From: JAYZDF01 sp036337945
GTDB taxonomy: Bacteria; Myxococcota; Kuafuiibacteriia; Kuafuiibacteriales; Kuafuiibacteriaceae
Length of the DNA: 50,837 bases
Direction of reading: 5' to 3'
Assembly (NCBI GenBank): GCA_036337945.1
Contig: JAYZDF010000105.1
Location: 1 to 50,837 of the forward strand
The notes beneath the pieces were generated by a model. The model was not told the origin of the DNA. It searched no databases and was given only the letters and a program-made list of their open reading frames with translations. The position numbers and the translations under genes were made by a program. The first letter of the stretch is position 1. Each line of letters opens with the position of its first letter. Positions 1 to 8,746 of the stretch are shown piece after piece.

Positions 1-2483
1 CCCTGTCGTAATAGCTTGGGAACTTCGTCTGGTTCTCGACCGCGAAGCGCATCATCTCTTCTCACAATAATGTGATCGAAGGGCCCGGACGCTGCCGTCG
101 CCGCAATTTCAAGGATGTCTTCGTTTCGGCGATCACCCGGCGCAGCAAGAACACAGATCTTTCTTCCTTCAGCATCTAATCGACTCACGAGGTCAACCAT
201 GCAGCGCACTGCAACCGGATTATGAGCGTAATCCAGAACGACTTTGAACGGTAGCTCATCGAAAATATTTAGGCGACCTGGGGCTTGGAAGTAAGATGTA
301 TCAAAGGTCTGCAAACCTTGTCGAACATTAGCCAACTTGATTCCTTGCGCGTATGCAACGACCGCAGCCGCCATTGCGTTTTGTACATTATGCATCGCTT
401 TGCCTTCTAGCGTAGCTGGAATTAGGTGCGTCCATAGAAGCGGCATATGGCTTCGGTCATCATATAGAGTGATCATGTGACCATTGATACCCTCTTCTAA
501 AACTGCTGCGAGGCCCCCCGCTCTAATATGCCGACGAACGAGGTCATTTTTGGGATTCATTGTGAAGTAGGCAATTCTTTTTGCGTCTGTGTGGTCCGCC
601 ATTTTGAGACAATTAATGTCGTCTGCATTGAACACCGCGCAATCCTTCGCTACTTCCGTAACGATTCGTTTGACCTTCGCCAAATCTTCAATCGTATCAA
701 TTCCCTTTAGCCCTAAATGGTCATTAGAAACATTGAGTACGAGACCAACGTTACATTTACGGTAACCCATCCCTGCTCGCAGCAATCCGCCGCGTGCAGT
801 CTCAAGAACTGCTGTGTCGACTTTTGGATCTCTCAGCACCATTCGAGCCGCCGTCGGGCCTGTCATATCTCCCTCGACCGTCCGGACCCCATCAATATAA
901 ACGCCATCCGTCGATGCAAGACCCACAGTTGCACCTGACATTTTGTGGATGTGAGCCACCATTCGAGCCGTTGTGGTCTTACCGTTGGTACCTGTGATTG
1001 CCGCAATCGGAATACAGGAAGGCTTACCCGGTGGAAACAACATATCCATTACCGGTCCGGCAACATCTCGTGGCTCACCTTCTGTTGGGGCGACATGCAT
1101 TCGAAACCCTGGAGCCGCATTCACTTCACAAATAGCACCCCCGACCTCTCGGTATGACCGAGTTATATCGGGTGTAATGAAGTCAACGCCGGCGACATCT
1201 AGCCCTATCGCTTTCGCAGCACGCTCTGCCATTTGACGGTTATCAGGATGGACTTGGTCCGTAAGATCAATCGCTGTACCGCCCGTCGACAAGTTGCCAG
1301 TGGACCGAAGATAAAAGATCGTATCTTTTGGAAGGACCGTTTCCTCGGTGTATCCATCGAGTTCCATAAGACGCTCGGCTTGATGGTCAAACTCGATGCG
1401 AGTTAAGACTTTCTCATGACCAATTCCACGCCGCGGATCTTGATTGAGCGTTTCAACAAGTTCAGCAATTGTAGACTGACCATCACCTACTACATGTCCT
1501 GGAACACGTTTTGCGACGGCTACGAGCTCACCATCAACCACGAGCATTCGATGATCAAACCCCTGAGTCATACTTTCAATGACAAGGGTACGAGCATGTT
1601 CTTTCGCGACTTTTACCGCAGTCTCAACTTGTTCGTCATTTTGAATATTTAGTGTAACGCCTCGGCCATGATTACCATTGTAAGGCTTAACAACAATTGG
1701 ATAACCTATGCGTTTCGCAGCCCGCATGGCTTGCCTTACGTTTCTCGCTAAGTATTGCCGCGGCACTGGAAGTCCGAGATCTGCGAGTAATTTATGAGTT
1801 TCTTCTTTATCAGAAGCGATCTCTACGGCGATATGTTTCGTCTGAGATGTAATCGTCGCTTGAACTCGTTGCTGATGAACACCATGACCAAATTGAACTA
1901 ACGAATAATCATTAAGACGAAGCCAAGGAATTCCTCGCTCCTCTGCAGCTCGCACCAAAGAGGCTGTAGATGGTCCAAATTGTCGACGTTGGGCAAATTC
2001 GATCAAGTCGTTCAGTTCGTCTTCAAACTTAAAGTCCTCGACACGAGGCAGATCTTTGTCGATTTCTTCCGGAATAAGGTCATGCAAGAGCTTCAGCGCG
2101 AGGTTACCGGCTGCCACACCTACTCGTTCTTCTTCATAGGCATAGATGACGTGATACTCGCCCTCTTTGTCGGTAGAGCGAGTTTTACCAAAGGTAACAT
2201 CAGCACCAGCTCGTTGCTGAATTTCGATCGCAACATGCTCGAGAATATGTCCGAACCAAGTTCCTTCATCCTCAACGACCCGGCGTTGAAAACCTCCAGT
2301 TTCTCCATAAGAGCACCCGTGCTCATGTAGAGTTGGCAAGGCGCCAAAGAGACCCTCCGAAAAGCCCGGAACTTTTGCGCTTGGATATTGTTCCATAATC
2401 CCCAAATCCAAGGTCAAACGAATCACCGGGAAATGGGCGTACAGATTAGGTCCTCGAAAGACTCGAGTTTCTGATATTTTCAT
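1..2483 (-). CDS. cphA: Cyanophycin synthetase (3' end outside window)
   Basis: Polymerises aspartate and arginine, using ATP, into the storage polymer cyanophycin (multi-L-arginyl-poly-L-aspartate) in the cytoplasm. I read 827 codons without a stop; the family is usually about 870-900 residues, so roughly the last 50 are missing at the window edge. The N-terminus starts MKISETRVFRGPNLYAHFPV, typical of CphA. A central ATP-grasp part (IGYPIVVKPYNGNHGRG) is followed by a Mur-ligase-like part whose P-loop, GTNGKTTTARM, lies near residues 498-508. Start ATG at 2483 has GGAG five bases upstream. It lies 209 bp downstream of cphB on the same strand, so the polymer-making and polymer-degrading genes are together; the gap is large enough for its own promoter. 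Identification is secure. Confidence 0.96.
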   Translation of the reverse strand, partial: MKISETRVFRGPNLYAHFPVIRLTLDLGIMEQYPSAKVPGFSEGLFGALPTLHEHGCSYGETGGFQRRVVEDEGTWFGHILEHVAIEIQQRAGADVTFGKTRSTDKEGEYHVIYAYEEERVGVAAGNLALKLLHDLIPEEIDKDLPRVEDFKFEDELNDLIEFAQRRQFGPSTASLVRAAEERGIPWLRLNDYSLVQFGHGVHQQRVQATITSQTKHIAVEIASDKEETHKLLADLGLPVPRQYLARNVRQAMRAAKRIGYPIVVKPYNGNHGRGVTLNIQNDEQVETAVKVAKEHARTLVIESMTQGFDHRMLVVDGELVAVAKRVPGHVVGDGQSTIAELVETLNQDPRRGIGHEKVLTRIEFDHQAERLMELDGYTEETVLPKDTIFYLRSTGNLSTGGTAIDLTDQVHPDNRQMAERAAKAIGLDVAGVDFITPDITRSYREVGGAICEVNAAPGFRMHVAPTEGEPRDVAGPVMDMLFPPGKPSCIPIAAITGTNGKTTTARMVAHIHKMSGATVGLASTDGVYIDGVRTVEGDMTGPTAARMVLRDPKVDTAVLETARGGLLRAGMGYRKCNVGLVLNVSNDHLGLKGIDTIEDLAKVKRIVTEVAKDCAVFNADDINCLKMADHTDAKRIAYFTMNPKNDLVRRHIRAGGLAAVLEEGINGHMITLYDDRSHMPLLWTHLIPATLEGKAMHNVQNAMAAAVVAYAQGIKLANVRQGLQTFDTSYFQAPGRLNIFDELPFKVVLDYAHNPVAVRCMVDLVSRLDAEGRKICVLAAPGDRRNEDILEIAATAASGPFDHIIVRRDDALRGREPDEVPKLLRQ

Positions 2484-2692
2484 AGCGTCTCCTTTAGCTC
2501 AGCTTTCTTTACGTGGACGATCCTAGTTTTGTGCAGCTAGACCCCTAACCGCCTGGCCAGACATCTATTCATCTCGACCTACCTGAACCACCCGAAAAGC
2601 CCTAGAGCGATAACGTACACTCACCTGCCGTGAGCACCGTGAAATGTGAAACAATTGTGACATTTTCCTGACTCTCGCCTTCTCGTACTATT

Positions 2693-3523
2693 TTATTTCG
2701 CACTCGGGGGAATTGCCTCATGACTGCGCAAATCAAATTTCGCTCCTTCTGGTAGAACATGAAGCTTCACGTTCGTTATACACAGTGCGTCACCTTCACT
2801 CGCATCAGGCATTGAAGTATGAGCAACGTCGGTAACATCTACAACAGTCACGGTGCCTGTACCGACAACATGAATGATGTTGTTCGGATCAATCATCGCA
2901 GATGTATTTTCATCGATACCTAAACCAACGGCAAAAGGGTTATAACTCAGTGCAGACAGGAGGCGTCCCAAACGATCTCGCTCCCGGAAGTGCTGATCTA
3001 TGATGAATCTATTGGTAAGCCCAAGCCCCGGACTTAATGAAACCATGCCAGCCTTCGGCGTGCCGCCTTTGCTTCCGTATGCAATCATGTGTTCTGGCAG
3101 AATCGCTGCGCCTGCTGATGTGCCCCCTACTGGTACACCTTTGGCATTTAGACGCCTGATCATCTTCGCGACTCTAGTTCCACCCAGAATCGCTGAAATA
3201 CGAAGCTGGTTCCCACCGCTAAAGAATACGCCTGTGGCAGTCTCCAGTAGATTATACCAATCTTCACGTTCCGTATCTTTCCGTTCTACGTACGACAGAG
3301 ACGCGCAGTGCCCCGCGCCAAGTTCCATAAAAATGCTTTCATATCTCTCGCCGGTATCTTCGAGTTGAGAAGCAGTCGGAATGACTACAATTCGAGCGTC
3401 TGGACCACCTGAAAGCTCCGTAAATCGCTTCAAAATCGTAGGTTCATGAAGTTTATCTTCTGCTCCTCCGACAGGTACTATCCATCCACGCTCATCCGAG
3501 TCTTGAATCTGTGACGGGCTCAT
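2693..3523 (-). CDS. cphB: Cyanophycinase (peptidase S51 family)
   Basis: 276 residues, the usual size for this family. Cyanophycinase is a serine exopeptidase that releases beta-Asp-Arg dipeptides from cyanophycin. Visible signatures are FFSGGNQ (residues 100-106), the nucleophile motif GGTSAGAA with Ser136, and DQHFRERDRLGR (from residue 176) with the conserved His178. There is no signal peptide, so it should be cytoplasmic, in the same compartment as the granules. The start ATG directly follows the TAG of iadA with no gap, and an AGGAG lies inside the end of iadA, so the two are very probably translated from one message. Its product dipeptide is the substrate expected for the iadA product. 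Confidence 0.95.
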   Translation of the reverse strand: MSPSQIQDSDERGWIVPVGGAEDKLHEPTILKRFTELSGGPDARIVVIPTASQLEDTGERYESIFMELGAGHCASLSYVERKDTEREDWYNLLETATGVFFSGGNQLRISAILGGTRVAKMIRRLNAKGVPVGGTSAGAAILPEHMIAYGSKGGTPKAGMVSLSPGLGLTNRFIIDQHFRERDRLGRLLSALSYNPFAVGLGIDENTSAMIDPNNIIHVVGTGTVTVVDVTDVAHTSMPDASEGDALCITNVKLHVLPEGAKFDLRSHEAIPPSAK

Positions 3524-4705
3524 CTATTGGTTCTCCTCATATATCTTATCAAAACGCCCCATACGTACAGGCTCCTCATTTCTTACGAACCACTCACCGT
3601 TAGCCATCACGTCGACGATTTGACCGTCGGGCTCCACCACGAGAAGATCAGCATCAAACCCAACCTCTAATTTGCCCTTGTTCGGCAGCCGCATGGTGCG
3701 GGCCACATTCTCCGTAAAGACCGGCAAGAAATGTTCAAAATCATATCCACGCCGCAGAAGAGCCTGAATCGTCTCTATCAGCACTTTTGAGCGGCCAATG
3801 TCCATGGACTGGAGTTCTCCATTGCAATCAAAACACGGTAAACAACCACCACCGTCAGAGCTACATGTAAGACGCTCAATTGGTAAGTCTGAAGCAATCC
3901 AGTCAGCTATCGCATCGGCTGCAAGTAGACCTCCTTCCGCATCAGGGAATGCGGTCAGGTCAACGGTTACGCCTCGCATCGCCAAATCCTTCGACGACTC
4001 GTAGAGGGATGTTTTCCGATTAACGTGGGTCGGGTGATATGTGCGGGGTGGCAACTCACATGAATCAAGCGCCTGCTCGATGAGTTGAAATTCTCTCTGC
4101 CCATCGCCCAGATGCAAATGCAAAAGACCCGCTTTCCCGCTCATCAAGCCGGCGACATAACAATCGGACGCGACGCGGAGGAATTCCTGGAAAGTCACCT
4201 GAGAAGACCGATGGTCGCTGATCGCCAACTCTCCTACGCCAATGATCGGGTCAATAAAGACGATGTCGTCACGAACGCTTCCAGTCAAAGTTGGGACCGG
4301 GTATTGATAGCTGCCGGTGTAGCACCACGCAGAAATACCTTCTGCTCTCATACCAAATGCGCAAGCCACTAAGTCACGAACAGTGCGAGTGGTTCCATCC
4401 GTGCCGAGAACCCCCACACAAGAAGTGACTCCGGAGCCGACGATGTCACGGAGCCTAACAGCAGGGACCCGAGAACCCGGGCCGGTTTCTCCGCCCCCAC
4501 CCGTGAGATGGGTGTGCGCATCGATGATTCCGGGAATGACGATTCGTCCATCAAGATCGTATTCAACACATTGTAAATGAGAAGTGAGAGGAGGTAATCG
4601 TTGGGACATCTCGACCAACTTATTCCCAATCACGAGAATATCGAGGGACTTGGGGCCCTGCGGCGTATAAACTAAGCCGTTTCTAAGCAAATGCGCAGAT
4701 GTCAT
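3524..4705 (-). CDS. iadA: Beta-aspartyl (isoaspartyl) dipeptidase, amidohydrolase family
   Basis: 393 residues, the full length of E. coli IadA. It hydrolyses beta-Asp dipeptides; beside cyanophycinase the likely substrate is beta-Asp-Arg, completing cyanophycin breakdown to Asp and Arg. Amidohydrolase metal motifs are visible: IDAHTHLTGGGGETGPGSR near residues 61-79, AISDHRSS, HLHLGDG, PTHVNRK and SSDGGG. At the position of the carboxylated lysine of E. coli IadA (GVKCAISDHRS as I recall it) this protein has Glu (GVGELAISDHRS), so the two metals may be bridged by Glu. It is the first gene of the iadA-cphB-cphA group; the 129 bp upstream to the next gene must hold the promoter. Confidence 0.93.
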   Translation of the reverse strand: MTSAHLLRNGLVYTPQGPKSLDILVIGNKLVEMSQRLPPLTSHLQCVEYDLDGRIVIPGIIDAHTHLTGGGGETGPGSRVPAVRLRDIVGSGVTSCVGVLGTDGTTRTVRDLVACAFGMRAEGISAWCYTGSYQYPVPTLTGSVRDDIVFIDPIIGVGELAISDHRSSQVTFQEFLRVASDCYVAGLMSGKAGLLHLHLGDGQREFQLIEQALDSCELPPRTYHPTHVNRKTSLYESSKDLAMRGVTVDLTAFPDAEGGLLAADAIADWIASDLPIERLTCSSDGGGCLPCFDCNGELQSMDIGRSKVLIETIQALLRRGYDFEHFLPVFTENVARTMRLPNKGKLEVGFDADLLVVEPDGQIVDVMANGEWFVRNEEPVRMGRFDKIYEENQ

Positions 4706-4834
4706 ACTATTCCCCAGAAAATCCGGGCCCGACCCGTGGAACGGTAGCTATCCGACAAGAAGAGTAGACATCAAGTCCTTTTCAGCATTTGTTTGCTCGG
4801 ATGCACCGCGTCAGGTCGTTTTCAGTGAAAGTGA

Positions 4835-5770
4835 CTAGAAACCCATAACGGGCTCAACGACCGCCTGAAACTGCCTGGCTGAGGCATTAATTCGGCCTAT
4901 CAAGCGATATCGTCCAGGTGTGAGATCGCAATTCTTCGAGTACGCAACCCGATTATTGGCAGCATCGGTACATTCATCACCTCCGCATGTGTAGGTCATT
5001 CTGTTTGGCGAAATCAGTTCGAACCCATTACGACTGGTTGTACTTGATGCAACAATTTGGGTCGCCGTACACGCGTTGCAGCACGGATCTGTCATTGGGC
5101 AACCTCGGCGAGTACAGGCGGCTATCCCATAGCTCACGTAGCCAAAGAATCCGGGCATCTGATCATCTGTAATGGCGACAACTCGACCGTTATAGGTTGA
5201 AGTAAAGGAATCAAGATCAGAATACGCGGCGGCTACGGAACAAACACCAGTAATATCAGGAATGCGAGGGTCGCGTCCGACGCACGACAACATGGGTTCA
5301 CAACGCTCACGAGTAGAAGGAAGAACGAATCCGCCGCAGCTCCCACCTTCGCTTTGCCAAGGCACACAAACGGAGCCGCCGGACGCAGTCGGTCGGCACC
5401 AACCACTCGGCGCACAGTCTTGGTCCGTCATACAGGTATTTGAAGTTCCACCGTCACGAACTGCGCCCGCGTCCGCAATAACGCCAACGTCACGTACCGC
5501 TGCACCAGAATCAAGAGGTTCACTCGCGTCAAACGTGGTTTCACCGCTATCCGTCGCCGAAGCATCAGCAAAAATAGAAGAATCGACTGAAACAGATGCG
5601 TCACTTTGGACTTCAGCATCTGTACTCGCAGAAGCATCGTCTCCATTTACCCGAGCGTCCTCTGTTTCTGCGGCATCTCTCTGAGAAGAATTATCGGTAG
5701 GAGGAACTGTGTCCTCGCTACAATGAAGAGCTGAAACACTAAGAGCAACAAGGAGCATGTATTGACGCAT
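4835..5770 (-). CDS. Predicted lipoprotein with acidic Asp/Ser/Ala-rich linker and Cys-rich domain
   Basis: 311 residues. The N-terminus is a lipoprotein signal ending in a lipobox (VSALHC, Cys17), so the protein should be anchored in the envelope. Residues about 20-110 are low-complexity and dominated by Asp, Ala, Ser, Thr and Val, a linker type common in myxobacterial-type surface lipoproteins. The rest has many cysteines, including CMTDQDCAPSGWCRP, which resembles small disulfide-rich surface modules, and a C-terminal part with CTRRGCPMTDPCCNACTA. I recognise no enzymatic family. It stands alone between the cyanophycin operon and the cryptochrome on the same strand. Confidence 0.8.
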   Translation of the reverse strand: MRQYMLLVALSVSALHCSEDTVPPTDNSSQRDAAETEDARVNGDDASASTDAEVQSDASVSVDSSIFADASATDSGETTFDASEPLDSGAAVRDVGVIADAGAVRDGGTSNTCMTDQDCAPSGWCRPTASGGSVCVPWQSEGGSCGGFVLPSTRERCEPMLSCVGRDPRIPDITGVCSVAAAYSDLDSFTSTYNGRVVAITDDQMPGFFGYVSYGIAACTRRGCPMTDPCCNACTATQIVASSTTSRNGFELISPNRMTYTCGGDECTDAANNRVAYSKNCDLTPGRYRLIGRINASARQFQAVVEPVMGF

Positions 5771-5866
5771 TTTTGGACTATACCGCTATATTGATAAGCT
5801 GGTCTACCTGTCTTTGAACTAAGGGAACCTACCTCATAAGGAGGTTCGAGGAACTTCACGCTTTAA

Positions 5867-7189
5867 TTAACTATCGAACGGAAGGTGGTCCTGTATCTGA
5901 ATGTGCTGCCAATGTTTTCGGTGTGCGCCCGAGGAATCATAACGCTGAGTTTGTTGTTCGAGATGAAAATGTCTTCCACCGCGTGGGTCAGGGCCCACGC
6001 CAGCGATGTAGGCCCAATTGCCCCAATTGACAGCCACATCAAAATCGGCCAATTGCGATTCAAACCAAGATGCTCCGATTCGCCAGTCAAGGTTGAGTTC
6101 GTTCACGAGACAACTGGCGACAAGTTGCCTTCCTCGATTCGACATCCATCCGGAAGCTAACAGCTCTTTTTGGCACGCGTCGACAATTGCGAATCCTGTG
6201 TCTCCGTATTTCCATCTTTCAAATGAGCTTTGGTCGTCGATATATTGATACACTTTCATCTCAGGACCACCTGACATAAATAGTTTTGACCCTGCCGACC
6301 TCGCGTACCAATGCAGAAACTCTCTCCACAACAGTTCAAATCGTAACCAGTACGTACTGTCATTTTTTGCGACCGTTTTTTCGTAACTAAGTGTGTCATA
6401 CCAAACTCGCCGCGGAGAAATAAGACCATGCGCAAGAGACACTGAAAGGTGAGACGAATTGAACTGACCAGAAAAAGCATTGCGGGTCTTTTTGTAGTGA
6501 GACAAAGCTTGTTGATCTAGATAGAGAGCCCAAAGGTCCTTTGCCCATTGCTCACCGCCAATACACTCTACTTCGACGAGTGATGAAACTGATTTATTTG
6601 CAGCTTTGAGGATGTCCTCCGAATCTTCCCAAGGGCTATCTAGGAACGCAGGAAACATAGACGGGGCTGGCGCTGGCGGTAAAGGATTCAGGTTTTTTTT
6701 CTTTTCGACCTGCCGTCGAAATTGCGTAAATGTTTTTGGTGGGCGGGTTGTGAGGAACGGTAACTGCTCTCGTTCGAATAGATCATTCACCGATACTTCG
6801 TGTACCTCAATTCCAAGTGTTCTTATTTCACTGAGAGTTTTCTCTTCTTCAACTGACAACGCAAGATCAGTGACTACCGCATCAATCTCCCAACGTTCCA
6901 TGATTTGCTGTAACGCTTCCAGAATCGTACCTTGTAGCATCCATAATCCAGAGCCTCTCGAGCGAAGAATAGCTCGAAGCTGCAACCAAGAATTTGCTCT
7001 GACTCGTTTCCAATGTGGACCGCTTCTTGGAATGTTGAATTGAGTCCCTTCCCACTTATGCTTTTCGGCGACCGCTAAAGGAATAAGGTAAGCATTTTTT
7101 TTCGTCGCGAGGTCTATCCCATGTTCAAGTGCGGGGTTGCTGTCCAGACGAACGCTATCACCGGTCAGCCATATAACGAGCTTTTCCAC
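5867..7189 (-). CDS. DASH-type cryptochrome / single-strand photolyase
   Basis: 440 residues, slightly short for the family. It should be a FAD-containing blue-light protein; DASH members repair cyclobutane pyrimidine dimers in single-stranded or looped DNA. The N-terminal photolyase alpha/beta domain ends near TFTQFRRQVE, typical of the DASH group. The FAD domain shows WLRFELLWREFLHWYA, GDTGFAIVDACQKELL, GWMSNRGRQLVASCL, LDWRIGASWFES and NWGNWAYIAGVGPDPR, the last being a strong DASH signature. The start ATG is one base after the stop of the DUF2256 gene, so the two are coupled. No retinal or other photobiology gene is nearby. Confidence 0.93.
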   Translation of the reverse strand: MEKLVIWLTGDSVRLDSNPALEHGIDLATKKNAYLIPLAVAEKHKWEGTQFNIPRSGPHWKRVRANSWLQLRAILRSRGSGLWMLQGTILEALQQIMERWEIDAVVTDLALSVEEEKTLSEIRTLGIEVHEVSVNDLFEREQLPFLTTRPPKTFTQFRRQVEKKKNLNPLPPAPAPSMFPAFLDSPWEDSEDILKAANKSVSSLVEVECIGGEQWAKDLWALYLDQQALSHYKKTRNAFSGQFNSSHLSVSLAHGLISPRRVWYDTLSYEKTVAKNDSTYWLRFELLWREFLHWYARSAGSKLFMSGGPEMKVYQYIDDQSSFERWKYGDTGFAIVDACQKELLASGWMSNRGRQLVASCLVNELNLDWRIGASWFESQLADFDVAVNWGNWAYIAGVGPDPRGGRHFHLEQQTQRYDSSGAHRKHWQHIQIQDHLPFDS

Positions 7190-7190
7190 T

Positions 7191-7364
7191 CTACGCTCCT
7201 CTCCCAGATCTCCGACAGCGTTCAGAGCAGTATCGAACGTTTTGCCAATCGCGCTCCCATTTCTTGCGCCAAGAAAATGGCTTCAAGCAAACTGGACAAA
7301 TTTTATCCGGAAAGGGTCGGCGTCGTGCACTGCCCCGACCAGTTCGACTGGTTCTTTTACTCAT
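7191..7364 (-). CDS. DUF2256 zinc-ribbon-like small protein
   Basis: Small protein of 57 residues when started at the ATG at 7364 (MSKRTSRTG); an upstream ATG at 7451 would add 29 residues that do not look conserved. The core KICPVCLKPFSWRKKWERDW and the following RYCSERCRR are the hallmark of DUF2256, with two CxxC-type pairs probably binding zinc. DUF2256 genes are commonly found beside photolyase/cryptochrome genes, and here the stop is one base from the cryptochrome start. The function is unknown; an auxiliary role for the cryptochrome is an inference from this pairing. Confidence 0.85.
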   Translation of the reverse strand: MSKRTSRTGRGSARRRPFPDKICPVCLKPFSWRKKWERDWQNVRYCSERCRRSGRGA

Positions 7365-7476
7365 GCAACCTGTGCTGTCGCGCTCTGCAGTCTCCAGATA
7401 AAAACGGCGAGACATTACGAATGCTACGAAACGACTTTCCTGGTTTGGCAAGCAAACTTTGAACGAAAGGAGTCAT

Positions 7477-8070
7477 CTAGCGAGTCAACAGCTTTAGTAC
7501 CGGGTAAAGAGATTCTGGACGATAAAATTGCAGACTGAGCCGGCCGAAACTCACAAGATCGCCACAATTCAAAGGAGTTGCGTGAAGACGAGGAAGAAGT
7601 TTGTGATTGAGACGCGTTCCGTTTTTTGACAGCAAATCACGGATCAATATCACTTTGGGAGACTGGACAGAAATTTCTGCATGTCGCCCCGAAACCGAGG
7701 AATCACGCAATTGAATATACGCAAATGGTGCACGTCCCACGGTGATTTTCGAAGATGCGAAAGCCTGAGGTGGAACCTGAAAAGCATCCCCGCTTTCAGC
7801 ATCAGAATTAGGACGGAACAAAGGTCCGTCATTAGACAGGTCAAATTCGCAGGTATTATCAGCCAGTGCTGAGTCGCTATGAGTGAGGTATCCGCCAACC
7901 AGGCCCATTCGGACAAAATAGAGACCGGGACATTTGTCGACGAACTCGCTTACGTTTTTAGACTCTCTCGCAGCTTGAACCAGTGCAGCGAGGGAGAGCT
8001 TCGTAGAGATGGGCTGAAAAGGTCTGAGTGGTGACGGTATCGTGGATGGGGCGTTACTTAGATTACTCAT
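7477..8070 (-). CDS. FHA-domain protein
   Basis: 197 residues with a C-terminal forkhead-associated domain that binds phosphothreonine peptides. Visible FHA motifs are ITVGRAPFAYIQLRDSSVSGRHAEI (written here as its parts: VGRAPFA, SSVSGRHAEI) and LIRDLLSKNGTRLN near residues 110-155. The first 100 residues are not recognisable and have no signal peptide or membrane segment, so it is a cytoplasmic adaptor. A membrane Ser/Thr kinase lies about 1.7 kb away (9801-11555) and could create the phosphosites it reads; that link is inference. It is divergent from the SCP2-like gene. Confidence 0.88.
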   Translation of the reverse strand: MSNLSNAPSTIPSPLRPFQPISTKLSLAALVQAARESKNVSEFVDKCPGLYFVRMGLVGGYLTHSDSALADNTCEFDLSNDGPLFRPNSDAESGDAFQVPPQAFASSKITVGRAPFAYIQLRDSSVSGRHAEISVQSPKVILIRDLLSKNGTRLNHKLLPRLHATPLNCGDLVSFGRLSLQFYRPESLYPVLKLLTR

Positions 8071-8175
8071 GTTACTTCCAGCAGCGTTACGTGATTTCCC
8101 CTAGATTTATTTCGGATCAATGGATGCGAAATAGGAATCGATTAGGTTTGGTAAGTTTCAGACGTTGAGCATCGT

Positions 8176-8210
8176 GAACAGTTCAAAATATTTTGATAAT
8201 TTTTCTGTTC
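8176..8210. promoter_or_regulatory. Palindrome in divergent intergenic region (operator candidate)
   Basis: The 238-bp region between the divergent FHA and SCP2-like genes holds a perfect 14-bp palindrome, TCAAAATATTTTGA (8183-8196), bracketed by inverted GAACAG (8176-8181) and CTGTTC (8205-8210). The arrangement suits a dimeric regulator acting on either gene. No regulator is known for it. Confidence 0.35.
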
Positions 8211-8308
8211 AGGCAATTGGAAATAGAAACCAAATAAAAACAGAGACCTAGAGAAATAGGAGCCCACGCAAAATAGGTCTCAGCACTCTTCTCTTAGAAA
8301 TCGAGAAA

Positions 8309-8743
8309 ATGACCAAGCAAGACATTCAGATGAACAACTTGACAGTTTCGGAGCAAAGCCGCTCAATACCGCTGGTGAACCCTAATACGCAGGAGAATGG
8401 TGTCCGAGAGTTCTTTACCGCCACCTTGCCTCATTTAGTCGACTCGAAACCCGCTGCCTTCTCAACCCTAAAAGGGAGCATCTGCTTTCGAATCCGAACT
8501 GTGGACACTTGGACGCTGGATTTAGGCAACGTCGACTCACCCGTGCAGTCAGCCGTAACCCCCGATGCAGACCTGGTCTTGTCATTCACCGCAGCCGCAT
8601 TCTCAGAGTTCCTTGATGGAACCCTCGACATTGGCGAACGCTTATCAGCGGGCGAAATCGCTTACGATGGAGACGTACAACTTCTTGAAAAATTCGGTTG
8701 GTTTATGCAATCAACCCGTGACCTCCTGACAATTCGAGATTAA
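8309..8743 (+). CDS. SCP2-like sterol/lipid-carrier domain protein
   Basis: 144 residues that match the general pattern of a stand-alone SCP2 domain: a region like FRIRTVDTWTLDLG, then PDADLVLSFTAAAFSEFLDGTLD and LSAGEIAYDGDVQLLEKFG. Such domains form a hydrophobic cavity for lipids or acyl-CoA. The N-terminal 30 residues are unrelated and polar. No signal peptide. It ends with TAA at 8743, and the next gene starts at once (GTG 8744 or ATG 8747), so the two are co-translated. Why a lipid-binding protein is tied to a nuclease is unclear. Confidence 0.7.
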   Translation: MTKQDIQMNNLTVSEQSRSIPLVNPNTQENGVREFFTATLPHLVDSKPAAFSTLKGSICFRIRTVDTWTLDLGNVDSPVQSAVTPDADLVLSFTAAAFSEFLDGTLDIGERLSAGEIAYDGDVQLLEKFGWFMQSTRDLLTIRD

Positions 8744-8746
8744 GTG

